Origin: a virus
Virus record (IMG/VR): IMGVR_UViG_3300003690_000023
Coordinates: 1 to 45,722 of that record
Length of the DNA stretch: 45,722 nt
Strand: one strand, 5' to 3'
A program made the position numbers and the translations under genes. A model generated the notes under the pieces. It was not told where the DNA came from and ran no database searches. It was given only the letters and a program-made list of their open reading frames with translations. Of the stretch, positions 17,921 through 29,100 are shown one piece after another; the stretch's first letter is position 1, and the number at the start of each line of letters is the position of its first letter.

Positions 17921-20104
17921 ATGCCTAAATGGGACCTGCGTAGAGAAAGCGAGAGGGAATCACTTGCTGAGCAGAAGAGGCAGTTCGATGTCCAGATGGA
18001 CCTGGGGTTTAAGCAAGCCCTTGGGAAGATTGCTCTGCAGGAGGGCCTGAAGGCCACGTTTGGCCTTGGCAAGACCCTTGGTACTGATTGGGCGAAGTGG
18101 GAGCTATTCGGAGGTGAGGAGGCTGCGGCTAGGCAGCAGGAGGAGCTTCAGGAGAGGAAGAGGATTTCCAGGCAAGAGGAGAGGGTAGCTGGTGGCCCAG
18201 CTGCGGTTGAAGCCTATTACAAGGAGGAAAGGAAACCCTTGGAGGCCAGGCAAGAGGCCAGGCAAGATTGGGAGACTGGCAGAGCCGCTTCGATAGGGGT
18301 ATTGCCCGAGGAGCTTGCTGAAACAAAGCTGCGCGAAGAATTCGATTCGGCAAGGATGGGGGAAACCGAATATCCACATGCTGGGTTGGGACCGGTATAC
18401 ACCGATGAAGAGCGGGAGAAATTTGTAGGCGCTCAGGCTGGATACGAAAAGGCTCGCACCACCCTTGTCCGGTTAGAGGCTGCGTCAGATGCGCTCCAGC
18501 CAGGAGATCCAAGGAAATCCCGTGTAGACAAGGCCATTGATAACCTCAACGCCCAGATGAAGATAGAGCTTGGCATCACTGCCAATCTAGGTAAAGGCGG
18601 CAGGTTCCGCCAGGTGACAGGGGCACCGCCAACCAAGATCACCCCTCCTACAGCGAAAAGCATCCAGAGTGAATCGGACGACAGGGCTGTTGCCTACCAT
18701 CAGCTCAATGGCAAATTGCTCAGAGAGGTCTCTGGCATAAAAATTCTTCCAGATGGGTATGCCGACAAGACGGTTGTGATTCATCCAGATGACCTCTCGC
18801 CAGAGCAGAGGGATTCGTTAGACAATACGTACGACGCCATGCGTTTGTGGAAGGACGCCATTGGTAATGAGCACAAAAGGGCTGGATATGGTCCGAGAGA
18901 TATTGTCTTTGCTGAGTACGGCGGGCATGTCCCCCTGATAGCCTTGTCCAGGGGAGATAGTCTTAAGGGGCTGGGCTTGATTGGGGTCTCGAATCTGACC
19001 AGGGAGCCCGATCCCATTAAGCTGCGTGTTGCTGGCCTGGCTCCTCCGCCGAGGACGAGAGATCTTGCTGCCGAGAACCAGAAGACCCATGGGATGATTA
19101 ATAGCGCAATCAGCTCCTTCCTTGATCTCCAAGGGATTGGGAAGACGATAGGGCTGCAGGGCCACGAGCTAAAGGAATATGTTGAGGGGACCTTGAAGCC
19201 TGCGGTGAGGGCTTACGTGAAAGGTATTCAGCTCCCGAAGGGTGAGGTAATAACCAGGGACATTATCGAGAAGGCTTTAGCGCACCGTGGCGCTGGAGTC
19301 GGCGTCCCATTGATTGGTAGGGTGGGATCCGTTGATGTCGATGTGGAGCTTGTCCTTAAAGACATGGAAGCGATGAGTAAGGCGGTAATTGCGGAGGATA
19401 GGATGGAAGCGAAGAGTGCCAGGCCGCATGCCTTCCCGAATCTCACGGAACACCTCTACAATCCCGGCATCGGTCGATACTTTGCCACACCAGGTGGAGA
19501 TAAAAACGTCCACGAAGCGACAAGGACGCGGGAAGAAGTTCTGCGAGATGATTACGACAAGGCCCGTAATGCGAAATTGGCCACTGAATCTGTTGCGAAA
19601 GAAGTGTCTTGGGACAAGGTCGATCGATGGCAGGTGGCTTCTAGCGTTGGTGCGGTAGAGGCCATAAACATAATTGAAATTGGCGGCGTATCCCTTGTCA
19701 ATCCCAAGGTCACAGACGGGAACAACAAGACCTTCATCGAAGTGGCGACCGGTGGCATTTACAAAGATGCAGCTGATATCCTTCAGGACAATGCGAAGCA
19801 TAACGCTGGGAATATGATCCTTGCGTTCATATCCAGCGATGCAGGCTATGGGTGGCTCAAGGATAACGCCGATTATGATGAGAGGAAGTTTGCCCTGCTG
19901 AAGGAGACGATAGTGGGATTTGCCATTAAGAACTCTGAGATCGGAACCATTATGGACCCGGAAAAGCAGAAAATCTTGATGGGCATGAAGAAGGTTTTAG
20001 AGAGCCTTCCTCCTGGATCTCAGAGATTGAAAGAGTTTAAGGCGTCAATGGATCTCCTTAGGCTTACAATGCAGATTGGTACCCAACAGACTTTTGAGCG
20101 ATGA
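17921..20104 (+). CDS. large helical virion protein, possible ejection protein
   Basis: A 727-aa protein. Its first 160 residues are a highly charged helix (many E, R, Q; EELQERKRISRQEER near 75-90), followed by a mixed region and a long helical C-terminus. No cysteines, signal sequence or enzyme motif stand out. It starts after CGGAGAATAG, and its stop lies one base before the ATG of the giant gene, so the two are co-translated and probably work together. It resembles internal core proteins in composition and order, but sequence alone does not prove ejection. Confidence 0.6.
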   Translation: MPKWDLRRESERESLAEQKRQFDVQMDLGFKQALGKIALQEGLKATFGLGKTLGTDWAKWELFGGEEAAARQQEELQERKRISRQEERVAGGPAAVEAYYKEERKPLEARQEARQDWETGRAASIGVLPEELAETKLREEFDSARMGETEYPHAGLGPVYTDEEREKFVGAQAGYEKARTTLVRLEAASDALQPGDPRKSRVDKAIDNLNAQMKIELGITANLGKGGRFRQVTGAPPTKITPPTAKSIQSESDDRAVAYHQLNGKLLREVSGIKILPDGYADKTVVIHPDDLSPEQRDSLDNTYDAMRLWKDAIGNEHKRAGYGPRDIVFAEYGGHVPLIALSRGDSLKGLGLIGVSNLTREPDPIKLRVAGLAPPPRTRDLAAENQKTHGMINSAISSFLDLQGIGKTIGLQGHELKEYVEGTLKPAVRAYVKGIQLPKGEVITRDIIEKALAHRGAGVGVPLIGRVGSVDVDVELVLKDMEAMSKAVIAEDRMEAKSARPHAFPNLTEHLYNPGIGRYFATPGGDKNVHEATRTREEVLRDDYDKARNAKLATESVAKEVSWDKVDRWQVASSVGAVEAINIIEIGGVSLVNPKVTDGNNKTFIEVATGGIYKDAADILQDNAKHNAGNMILAFISSDAGYGWLKDNADYDERKFALLKETIVGFAIKNSEIGTIMDPEKQKILMGMKKVLESLPPGSQRLKEFKASMDLLRLTMQIGTQQTFER

Positions 20105-20105
20105 C

Positions 20106-23100
20106 ATGGCAGATAGACCAGAATCAGAGCCTAGCGATCTGGGGGGATACAACCCCGCTATGGATTTCTCTCGACCCCTTTCTGAATTGCAGGAAATGTG
20201 GGAGGAGCAGGACAGGGTTTCTGAGCCAGACGAAGCCGTTGTCTTAGAGAAAGAGAGGGTGTTGGCTGAGGATAAGGCCTCGGCCGCAGAAGCGTCTGAC
20301 GCTGCCGTAGAGGGTGTTCTGGGCGAAGCCGATGTGGTGACCTCAGGCAAGGCGCTGGAAGGGGTTTCTGGGGGCATGGCTGGCATTATAGCTGGCATTA
20401 AGCATTCGATAGCCAATGTAGAGCAGATGGTTGGCGGACAGCAAGCAGGTCCAGCTGATCCGGATGAGCCAGCACCATCTGTTATGCCCTCGTCTGAGAC
20501 AACCCCAGAGGATGTGGCTGCTTACGATATGGAGTCTGCGACCAGAAGGCCGCGCAGGTTCCCATACGTTAAGCCATTGTTCATTCATCAAAGCAAGGTG
20601 GGTGAAGCGCCGACAAAAGACCACATGATGGGGAAGGGCATCATTCACGATGAGCCCTCCTGGCCAGATACCAACATGCCAGGCTCTTCCGTGCAGGGCG
20701 CGTGGTCGCCAGACCACAACGGGTACCTATCCCCTGGGGATTTTGAGCGGTACGACGACTACCGGACCCAAGAGGCGATGATGCCATCTGCTGTGGAGAT
20801 GGCGGACAATTACGTGGCTCAGGGCGAGATGGCTATGCAGCTAGCCCTTAAGGGTCCAAAGATTTTAGACCATGTCACGGGGCTGAAATTCTTCAATCCG
20901 AAGGCCCTTGGGTTTGATATCGACGAAGGGACATTGCGAGCTGCTATCGAGGAAAGGAAGGCGATCAGCGAATCTGAATGGGGGTCCAAGGGAGAAACAG
21001 GCCTTTACGGCATTCGCCTAGATGAGCAGGCGAAGGGTCGTGCCCGCCGAAAGGAAATCCTGACTCAGCTGGAAGCTAACCACACAAGGGGAGCTGATGC
21101 GGCAGAGGACATTCCCTTGCTTAAGGAATTCGCTACAAGCCTGGTTAGGGAGACAACTCTAATTCGTCCACGGTGGCAGTACCTTGAACAAACAAAGGGC
21201 GTTACCGATCCATCCGCATGGTTCGAGGAATTCCTTGGCAGCAGAGAGCCAGAAAAAGTGATGACGGTCAAGGAGACCAAGACGACCACAGCCCCAATGG
21301 GGACCCTTCTAGGTGGACCGTGGGGCGGCTCTGCGGCAGTGAGGGAGATTAGTGAGACAGAGAAGGAGCTAACTGATGCCAGTGAAGAGGATGCAACGAT
21401 AGCCCTGCTAGAGAGGGAAATGAAGCATCTCTGGCACAGGGGAGCGATTGGCAAAGACCAATACGACATGGCCAGACGCCAGGCCAAGGATCTGGTCCAG
21501 TACACCCTCGAGGTGAAGCCGCACGACATTATCCTTGGGATGCCAGATCTTCATGAGGATCCAGTTGGTGCCATCTTGTCGTTCGGGGCTTTTCTGGTGA
21601 CAATCCTCCCCTCCATGGTCTTTAGCGAGGTCATCGCTCTGTACGCAGATGTGTTCCATGGTGGCGCTACCGTTTATGGAGAGCCATCTGCCCCTCAGTT
21701 CAGGCAGGAGGCCAACCTCCAAGAGGCGAAGCATGTTGCCGGCATTCTTCATAACCCAGGCAAAACCCTTACAGAAGGAAATGTCGAAAAATTCATGACC
21801 GCTCTTTTCGAGGAGGGGAACGGCGAAGAGGTGGATTGGCAAATACCATCCGGAACCCTTGGCATGTTCGGTATTCTCGACAAGGTTGGGAGAATTACCG
21901 TCAGGAACGGTGGTCTTGGCGCTGCTGAGATGCGTCCATCCGACACCCTTGAAGCCCTCCTTCCTGAGAATTTGGCCAGGGCCAAGGAGAATATAGACGG
22001 GCACATGAAAGACCGTCTGCATGTGGGTATCCATGGCGAGGTTCTAGAATTTGATTCCATATGGAAAGACAGGCAATTCCTTCCAGTTGTCGCCAACATT
22101 CCTCGAGCTTGGAATCCAAGCATGGGGTATATCGATGTTGCTTACAGCGGATGGAAGAACGAGAAGGGGACTGCTTACGAGGAAGCGGAGAACATCTGGG
22201 AGGCGACATCAGATGGCAGGAACCCGGAGATGTGGCCAGAGGGAGCGCCTTCTGACGTTCGGCTAACGGGTATTGAGGTTGGTATCCCTGATATTTATGG
22301 TGTCGAGCGGGATAAGTGGTACGTCCCTCGACCCGGCCAACCAAAAGGGATTGAGAATATCTCTGAGCTGGCGGATTGGATTAGCTTTGACAGGACCATT
22401 AAGGTCGTTGAGGATGGTGGTCTTGGTTCAGAGATGCAGAAGGGAAACAGGCCGCAGATTGCCTCAGCCCTCCTTCATACCCTGTGGAAAACGAACAGTC
22501 CGGAATTTGTCTCTGTCCTAGCAGATCAGACCCTTAACCTCTCCAAGCAGGTATTCATTGGGATGCCTGCTGAGATCTTGGCTTCATCGACCATCCTTGG
22601 CGATTGGATCCCCTACAGCGACGAACTCTTCTCGTTTTTCAAGAGCGAATTCCCCCACCTCGAGGGGTACGATAGTTTCAACGAATACGCTCAGCACAAG
22701 TGGGAACGAGAGCCGCATATCCTTCTCTTTGATCTGTGGATCATGGGGGCAATTGGGTGGAAAACCCTTGGAAGGAGAGCCGTTAATGCCGTTGGCTCCA
22801 AGAGAAATTGGGCTGCTGCTGGTGAGTCGTTGCTGAACCTCCAGAAATTGGCGTCCAAGTACAATCCCAAAATGACCAAGGCTGAGAAGCAGCGGATCAT
22901 GGATGAGATGAAGGCGGAGACCAAGATCTACGAGGATTCCCTGAATCCACCTAAGGTCTCTGATTTGGCCAAGGAGGCTGTTAGCGACATCCATAAGCAT
23001 GGCCAGATCACATCCACAGAATTCAGAGGAGGCAACCAGGTTAAAACGGAGCTGGTCGACAAGCCGAAGACGGTTGGAGAGCAAGTGGTCCCGCCAGGAG

Positions 23101-26100
23101 GCGGTGGGAAGCTGAGGGTGGTATCTCAGTTGGAGGCTGATGTCATTCGACGTCGTATCGAATTGACTGGAGAGAAATTGGTTCCCCTGGAAGCAGGGCA
23201 GAAAATCCTGGATAGGACCATTCCTGATACAGCACCGAAGATCGTGCCATTGCCCATGAAGCAGGCAGCTATCGATGCTGGCAAGACAGAGATGCCATCT
23301 GTTGCTGCTGGCGAGGCACCCAAGCCTCCCACATCAAAAGACCTTCTTGACGCCACTCGAGGCATTCATGAGAGGGCTGGTCGTCTAGCTGACCAGATTG
23401 ATGCGATACGCCCCACAAAGATAAATTCATTCACAGATCCCATTGAGTACAAAAACAGCATATCGGATGCAGTGGATCGTCTTGGCGGATTGTTCCCATC
23501 TGGAGGACCCGTATACGACTCGATTCGATCTAAGCTGTCGGAGCTAATGGAATGGGTGGATAAGCCCGGTCGCGTGAAGGAATCCTTGCCAGAGCGATTC
23601 GCTGAGGATGGGGTTCCGAGAAGCGCCTTTCGCGTAGACCCTCTGGAGGCCCAAGCCTGGGACTACAAGCTGGCATCTCTTGCCAAGGAGGCAAGGAAGA
23701 GTGCGAAGGGGGCCTCTGACAGCGTCTGGGAGGCAGGTGGCCACCTTCAGGACAGGGCTGTAAGGGGAACCAAGCTCCACAGGATTGCGGACAAGCTACA
23801 GGAGAAGTTGGACAAGGCCCGTGATCAGATCGACGGGATCCCGGACCCGAAGACAAGGAAAGCTCTATTAAAAAAGAAGGATGCTCTTGCGGACAAGCTG
23901 GTTAAGGCGAGGGATGCTGCAAATGAGCAATGGCCTCGAGAGCCACTTAAGCCCATTGAGGTTAAGGACATTCCTCCAGACAAGCGGATCACGATCGACA
24001 ATTCAGTGGAGAGCCAGATGGCTGCTCACGAAGGACGCTTGGCGGAGATGCAGGCCAAGCTGGAAGAGGCTACGGCTTCAGGCGATAAGGCTTTAATCGA
24101 ATCCACCACCACTGAAATAGTCTCCCGGAAATTGTTGATGGCCGGAATTAGGGAGGCTTTGCATCCGAAGGATCCAGTGAAGATCACCGAAAGGTTCGAC
24201 CAATCGGATCGAATTAACCAGCTCCATAAGGAGCAAATACACGAGGCGGTCGTTTCCAATCTCGATACATTTTTTAATGAAGTGCGCCTTGCTCCGGCGG
24301 CGAAGACGAAGGGGAAGAAGACCAAGAGCCAGCTTCTCGGCACAGGAAAGGCGGAGCTTGCTAGGGTTCAGGGCTTGATTGCCAGCCTTCTTGGGTACTC
24401 GGGCCGCACCAAACGTGCCAACTACATTAAAGAAACAGCTGAGAGCCAGCGGGCCAGGGATCTTGCTGCTATGGGGGTGGACAATCCCCATGTGTATCGG
24501 GCGCTTCTGAACCCCGGTGGTAAAAAGCTCGGCGCCAAGAAGAAGAAGGAGATCGCTGAACTCGTTTTCCATGGAAGGATGTCCCTCCGAAGCAAAGCCA
24601 TTTCCGCCATCGAGGATTCGCTAAGCAAGCTGGCAGAGCTTAAGGGTGTCAGCGTATCGGAGTGGATTGCTGGCAATAGGCGGGAAAATGTGGCCTGGCG
24701 GATGGCTCAAAACGGCGTAAGGGAGCCGTCGGCCTATGCAATGCTTAAGCTCAGCGATGCGGACATCACGAAATACTCTGACATGGCTGCGGGAAAACCA
24801 CCAAAGGTGACGATCGTCAGGCGGGAGCAGGGGGATGCTGCAGAGGCGATGAACATGGATGTGCCAGTCCTCAAAAAGCCGTATGCTGACGTGGCCTACA
24901 ACAGGGACTCGAGGCTAATTAATGATTTCTTTGCGCGGCGATTCCTCACAACCCACACACTAGATGCCTGGAGGGGGCGTACGACATCTCAGCTGGTTCC
25001 ATCTGCCCAGAAGATTTACGCCGTTGGGGAGTTTATGGCCCACCCATTTGCGGTGGTCAACGTGCCTGCTCACTTCAGAGACACCATCATCTACTTGATG
25101 GCCAAGCATGGTGGATCCAAGAGGACAATCAATCGAGTTTTTGATGCTATTGGCCAGACCTTTCTGAATACGTCTGGCAAGATGGGGCCAGATTTCCACT
25201 ACACCCTTCGTAGATTCCGGTCTGCGGTGGACACAGCCAGCCAGAAGACGCAAGCCCTCCTTAGGGCCTACTCCAAAAGAACCAGCGTATGGGACGACAT
25301 GAAGGATATTCATGAGATCCTAGAAGCGGCTGAGATTGCAGGAGGGGAGGCTGCATACAGGGGTGGCCTGAAGTCTAACGGGTCATACATTGCCGATGCT
25401 GCATTCAATGACATGGCTCAACGAGCTGCCCATTCGATGGTGGAGAATTTCAAATTCGAGTGGACCAGGCCAGATGGCACTACTGAGTTGGTCTCGTTCG
25501 ATTTTGCAGAAACGAAATTCAAGATCCACACCGAAGCGGGATACGAGTGGTTGACTCGTGAGCAATTGCAATTCATGGCGAATGAACTTGGGATATTAAA
25601 GGAGGCTATCTACGGTGGTATAGAAAACGTGCAGGTGGTCCCCAAGGAAGGCTATGCCTGGGCAGATTTAACCCACAACCAGAAGACCCTCCTCCTCATT
25701 GCCAATGGCAATCTGAGGCCTATCAGGCTGGAGATATGGGATCTCCTCACCCAGTACAACATATCGAAAGATGCCCTGCGTCTGCAGATCGAGAACCCTC
25801 ACCAGAATGTGCTGTGGAAAGACGGCAAGATTGCATACTCATTTGAGAATTCAGCGAAGGGAGAGGTGCAAGCCCGTGCCTTGCAGGAGAAGGTTGGTGG
25901 AGAGATTCAAGCCGAATACCACGCCGCCTCTGTTGCTAAGCACAACGAATTGATTGCTGCTGCTGCCAGGGAAGAGGCGGCTGGCAGGAAAACAGGGGCG
26001 GATGATCTGAAAGCGGAGGCTGGTAATATCCAGCTCCAGGACGTGGCGAGCGTAAAGGGAGCGCATCTACGGAACGACTTCCATGGGGACGGCATCCTTA

Positions 26101-29100
26101 GGTCGACCTCATGGGTGAGTGATTTTTTCGATGGTCAGTTCGGGTTTGATTTTCTTGTCGATATGTACCGGAACGCCAAGCAAGGGAAGGTAACTGAATC
26201 TCAGTTCGCTGAAGCACTCGAGTCATACGACCTCTTGTACGCCAAGGTGATCCCCATCACGAAAGGATTGCTGGCTAGGAAACGACAGCTACAAGATCAA
26301 ATTGCCGCCAAAAAGAAGCAAGCGAAGGATAAGGGCTGGAGTGAGGAAAGGCTAGAAGAGGAGCTTTACGGAGCAACCCCGGAAGGGATGGCTATCGCCG
26401 CAAGGGTCAAGGCGAAAAAGGCCAAGAAGGGTAAGAAGGGTAAGAAGGAAGAGGTTGAAGAGATCCCCTTGCCCAAGAAGGAAGTGGCTGTTCCTCCAGG
26501 AGGCAGGCCACCCCTTGGGCCAGCCGCCATGCTCTATGACCTTACTCGAGCCAGCGGGATATTGGAGTTCTACAAGGGCAAGCCCCAATCACCCACGCAG
26601 GCCACAAAGGTAGCCATACCAGCTCACATCGAGAGGTTCCATAGGCTGCGTAAATGGGGGCACTTGACCCTTGAGGAGAAGTTGGCCCATGGCCTCTTCG
26701 ATTTCAGGGAAGCAGCAGCCCTTACGATGCAGGGCCTTTCTAAGAACCTGGCGGTATCCAGGATGCTCGTGTGGCTCCGGGAGAATGGTCTGGCCAGAAC
26801 CCAGGGCGAGGTGACCTCTGCTGGCCTTGAGGCTCCCTTGGGTAAGAATGTAAAGAAAACGGGACTGTCCTTTGAGATGGTTCCTGACGACCCTCTTTAC
26901 AGATGGGGTGATGAGATCCCCAAGGGGCTGATGCTGGAAAGCAGGACGGTCAAATACCTCAAGGAGATCCATGTCGTTGGGGAGGTCCTGTCTGGCAGCT
27001 CAGATGGTTCCTTCATGGGTGTGGTTGGCAAGACATACAAGGCAGCGTTGGGTGCCTGGAAGGTGGGGCAGGTAGCCCGGTTCTTGGGTGGGACCATGAT
27101 GCGGGCCATCATCGGTAACGGCCTCATCCTCGGCAAGATGGCTCAGATACCCTACAAGCATAAATATGTCAGGCGGTACATGGCAGACGCTATGCACTTC
27201 CGCAGAACGGGTGTGCTGAGGGGCATCTACAAAGAAACCCGCGACCAGGGTCACGGTGGTGCGACGATTTCCCACGAGACGAATGTTGTCCCGGATGAAT
27301 TCCTTCGGTGGCAGATGGATACGATGAACATTGACGGGAAGTTCTGGGATACGGTCGACAACATCGGTGATTTATCCAGGGATCGCGTCAAGAACCTCGT
27401 TGATATGTTCGATCAGGGATTTGCCAAAGGATCGTACGACAAGCTCCACGATTTCATTTCCCTCGATCAGATGAAGAGCCCTTTGCGTACCGGCAAGATG
27501 GACCGTGAGCTGAAGGCTGGGTTCCATAGGTATGGAGCAGAGGGCTTCAGGAAGATCTATGACTTCCAGCGCAAGTCGTTTGGAGGGATTGATGACCTCT
27601 ACAAGGGGTCATACGTCTATCAGCTGGTGTTAGACCACGGATGGACTGTGAAGGATGCTATCCGGATGGCTGACAGGGTCTTCATGGATTACATCGACGT
27701 AGCGCCTATCATTGGTTTCATTCGCCAGACCCCATGGGCTCTTGCTGAGCCCTTCGTCACCTTCCAGTTGAAGTGGCAATTCCTTTCCAATGAGTTTGTG
27801 GCTACGAATTCCCTCAAGGCCGCTGGGTGGTATCACCTGAGCCAGGCTCTGAACAAGGCCACCCTCGATACCCTCAACCTGCCTTACGAAACAGAGGAGC
27901 TTAACCGGGCTGCGAGGGGCAGGGAATACAAACAGATCATGCCGCTGGTCACATACGACAAAAACACAAGCAGATCGTACGCAACCACCCCGGCAGAGGC
28001 TGAGCGAGATTCGATGAAGATTGGGCATTTAGAGTTAGATCTATCGACGGTTATCGAGGGGTGGGCTCCAAGTCTTCCTGGCATGTTCCCCTCAAAAATT
28101 ATGGAGGCTGGTCAGCTATCCTGGATGGAGGGTACGAGCCTTAGCCCCATCAAGTGGAAGAAGGGTGAGTGGTTGCCAACGGTGGATAGCTGGAAGGATT
28201 TGACGAGGAATTTCTTTCGGACCTTCCTGATGTCAGGCGGGCTGGGAACCGCCATCCACGATAACCTGAACTTGCAGGAGAGGCATGACGCCAAAGACCC
28301 ATACGGTGGGGTTATTGACCAGATGACTATTACCAAGGGCCTCCTTACCCTTGCCTGGGAAGGCACTCACAATGCCATTGGGAATTTCCGGGACATTGCG
28401 AGCATCTGGTCGGCCATCACAGGGAAAGAGATTATGGGCAAGGAGACGAACAAAACGCTTGTCGCCTCCCGCATTCTTGGAATGTCATCATCCATTGCGG
28501 ATCCGCACAGGATAAGGAGGATGTACGGTGACCGCGTGTATCGCCTGATCCTGCCGTATGCCAGGCAGAAGGCATATGGGATGAGGCTTTTCATAGATCC
28601 GGGGCTGCTAAGTAACGCTGGAGACGACCCTGCATTCACCCTCATAAACAATCATTTGAGGATGGGCGGGGCTGAGATGGGCATCTACAGAATCCTTCAA
28701 GGCTCTATCCCATTGCAGAAAAAGTACCTGAATGATTCGATTAAGTCGCTATGGAATTACAGGGTGGCTTACAACTCCATGATCAAGGACGGTGAGTTGT
28801 ACGATTACCACCAATTGCTAATTGATTCCGGGATCCTTGACAAGGACTGGGACCTGACAGAGGGGGCTGGCCTCAACACTGGCATTGATTTTAGGTTGGT
28901 TCCCAAAAATGACAATACATACGACCTCATTTCCAAGTGGGGGAAGCATCGGAAGCGAACCGAATGGGACAGAGAGGCTGACAACAGGAACCCAGGGAAG
29001 CCCCACGAGTCAATTTTTCAGAATTACCTCATGACGGAGGGTTCTGAGGACCCAATCTTAATGGATAAGATCCATATCCCAGAAGAGGGATATGAAGAGA

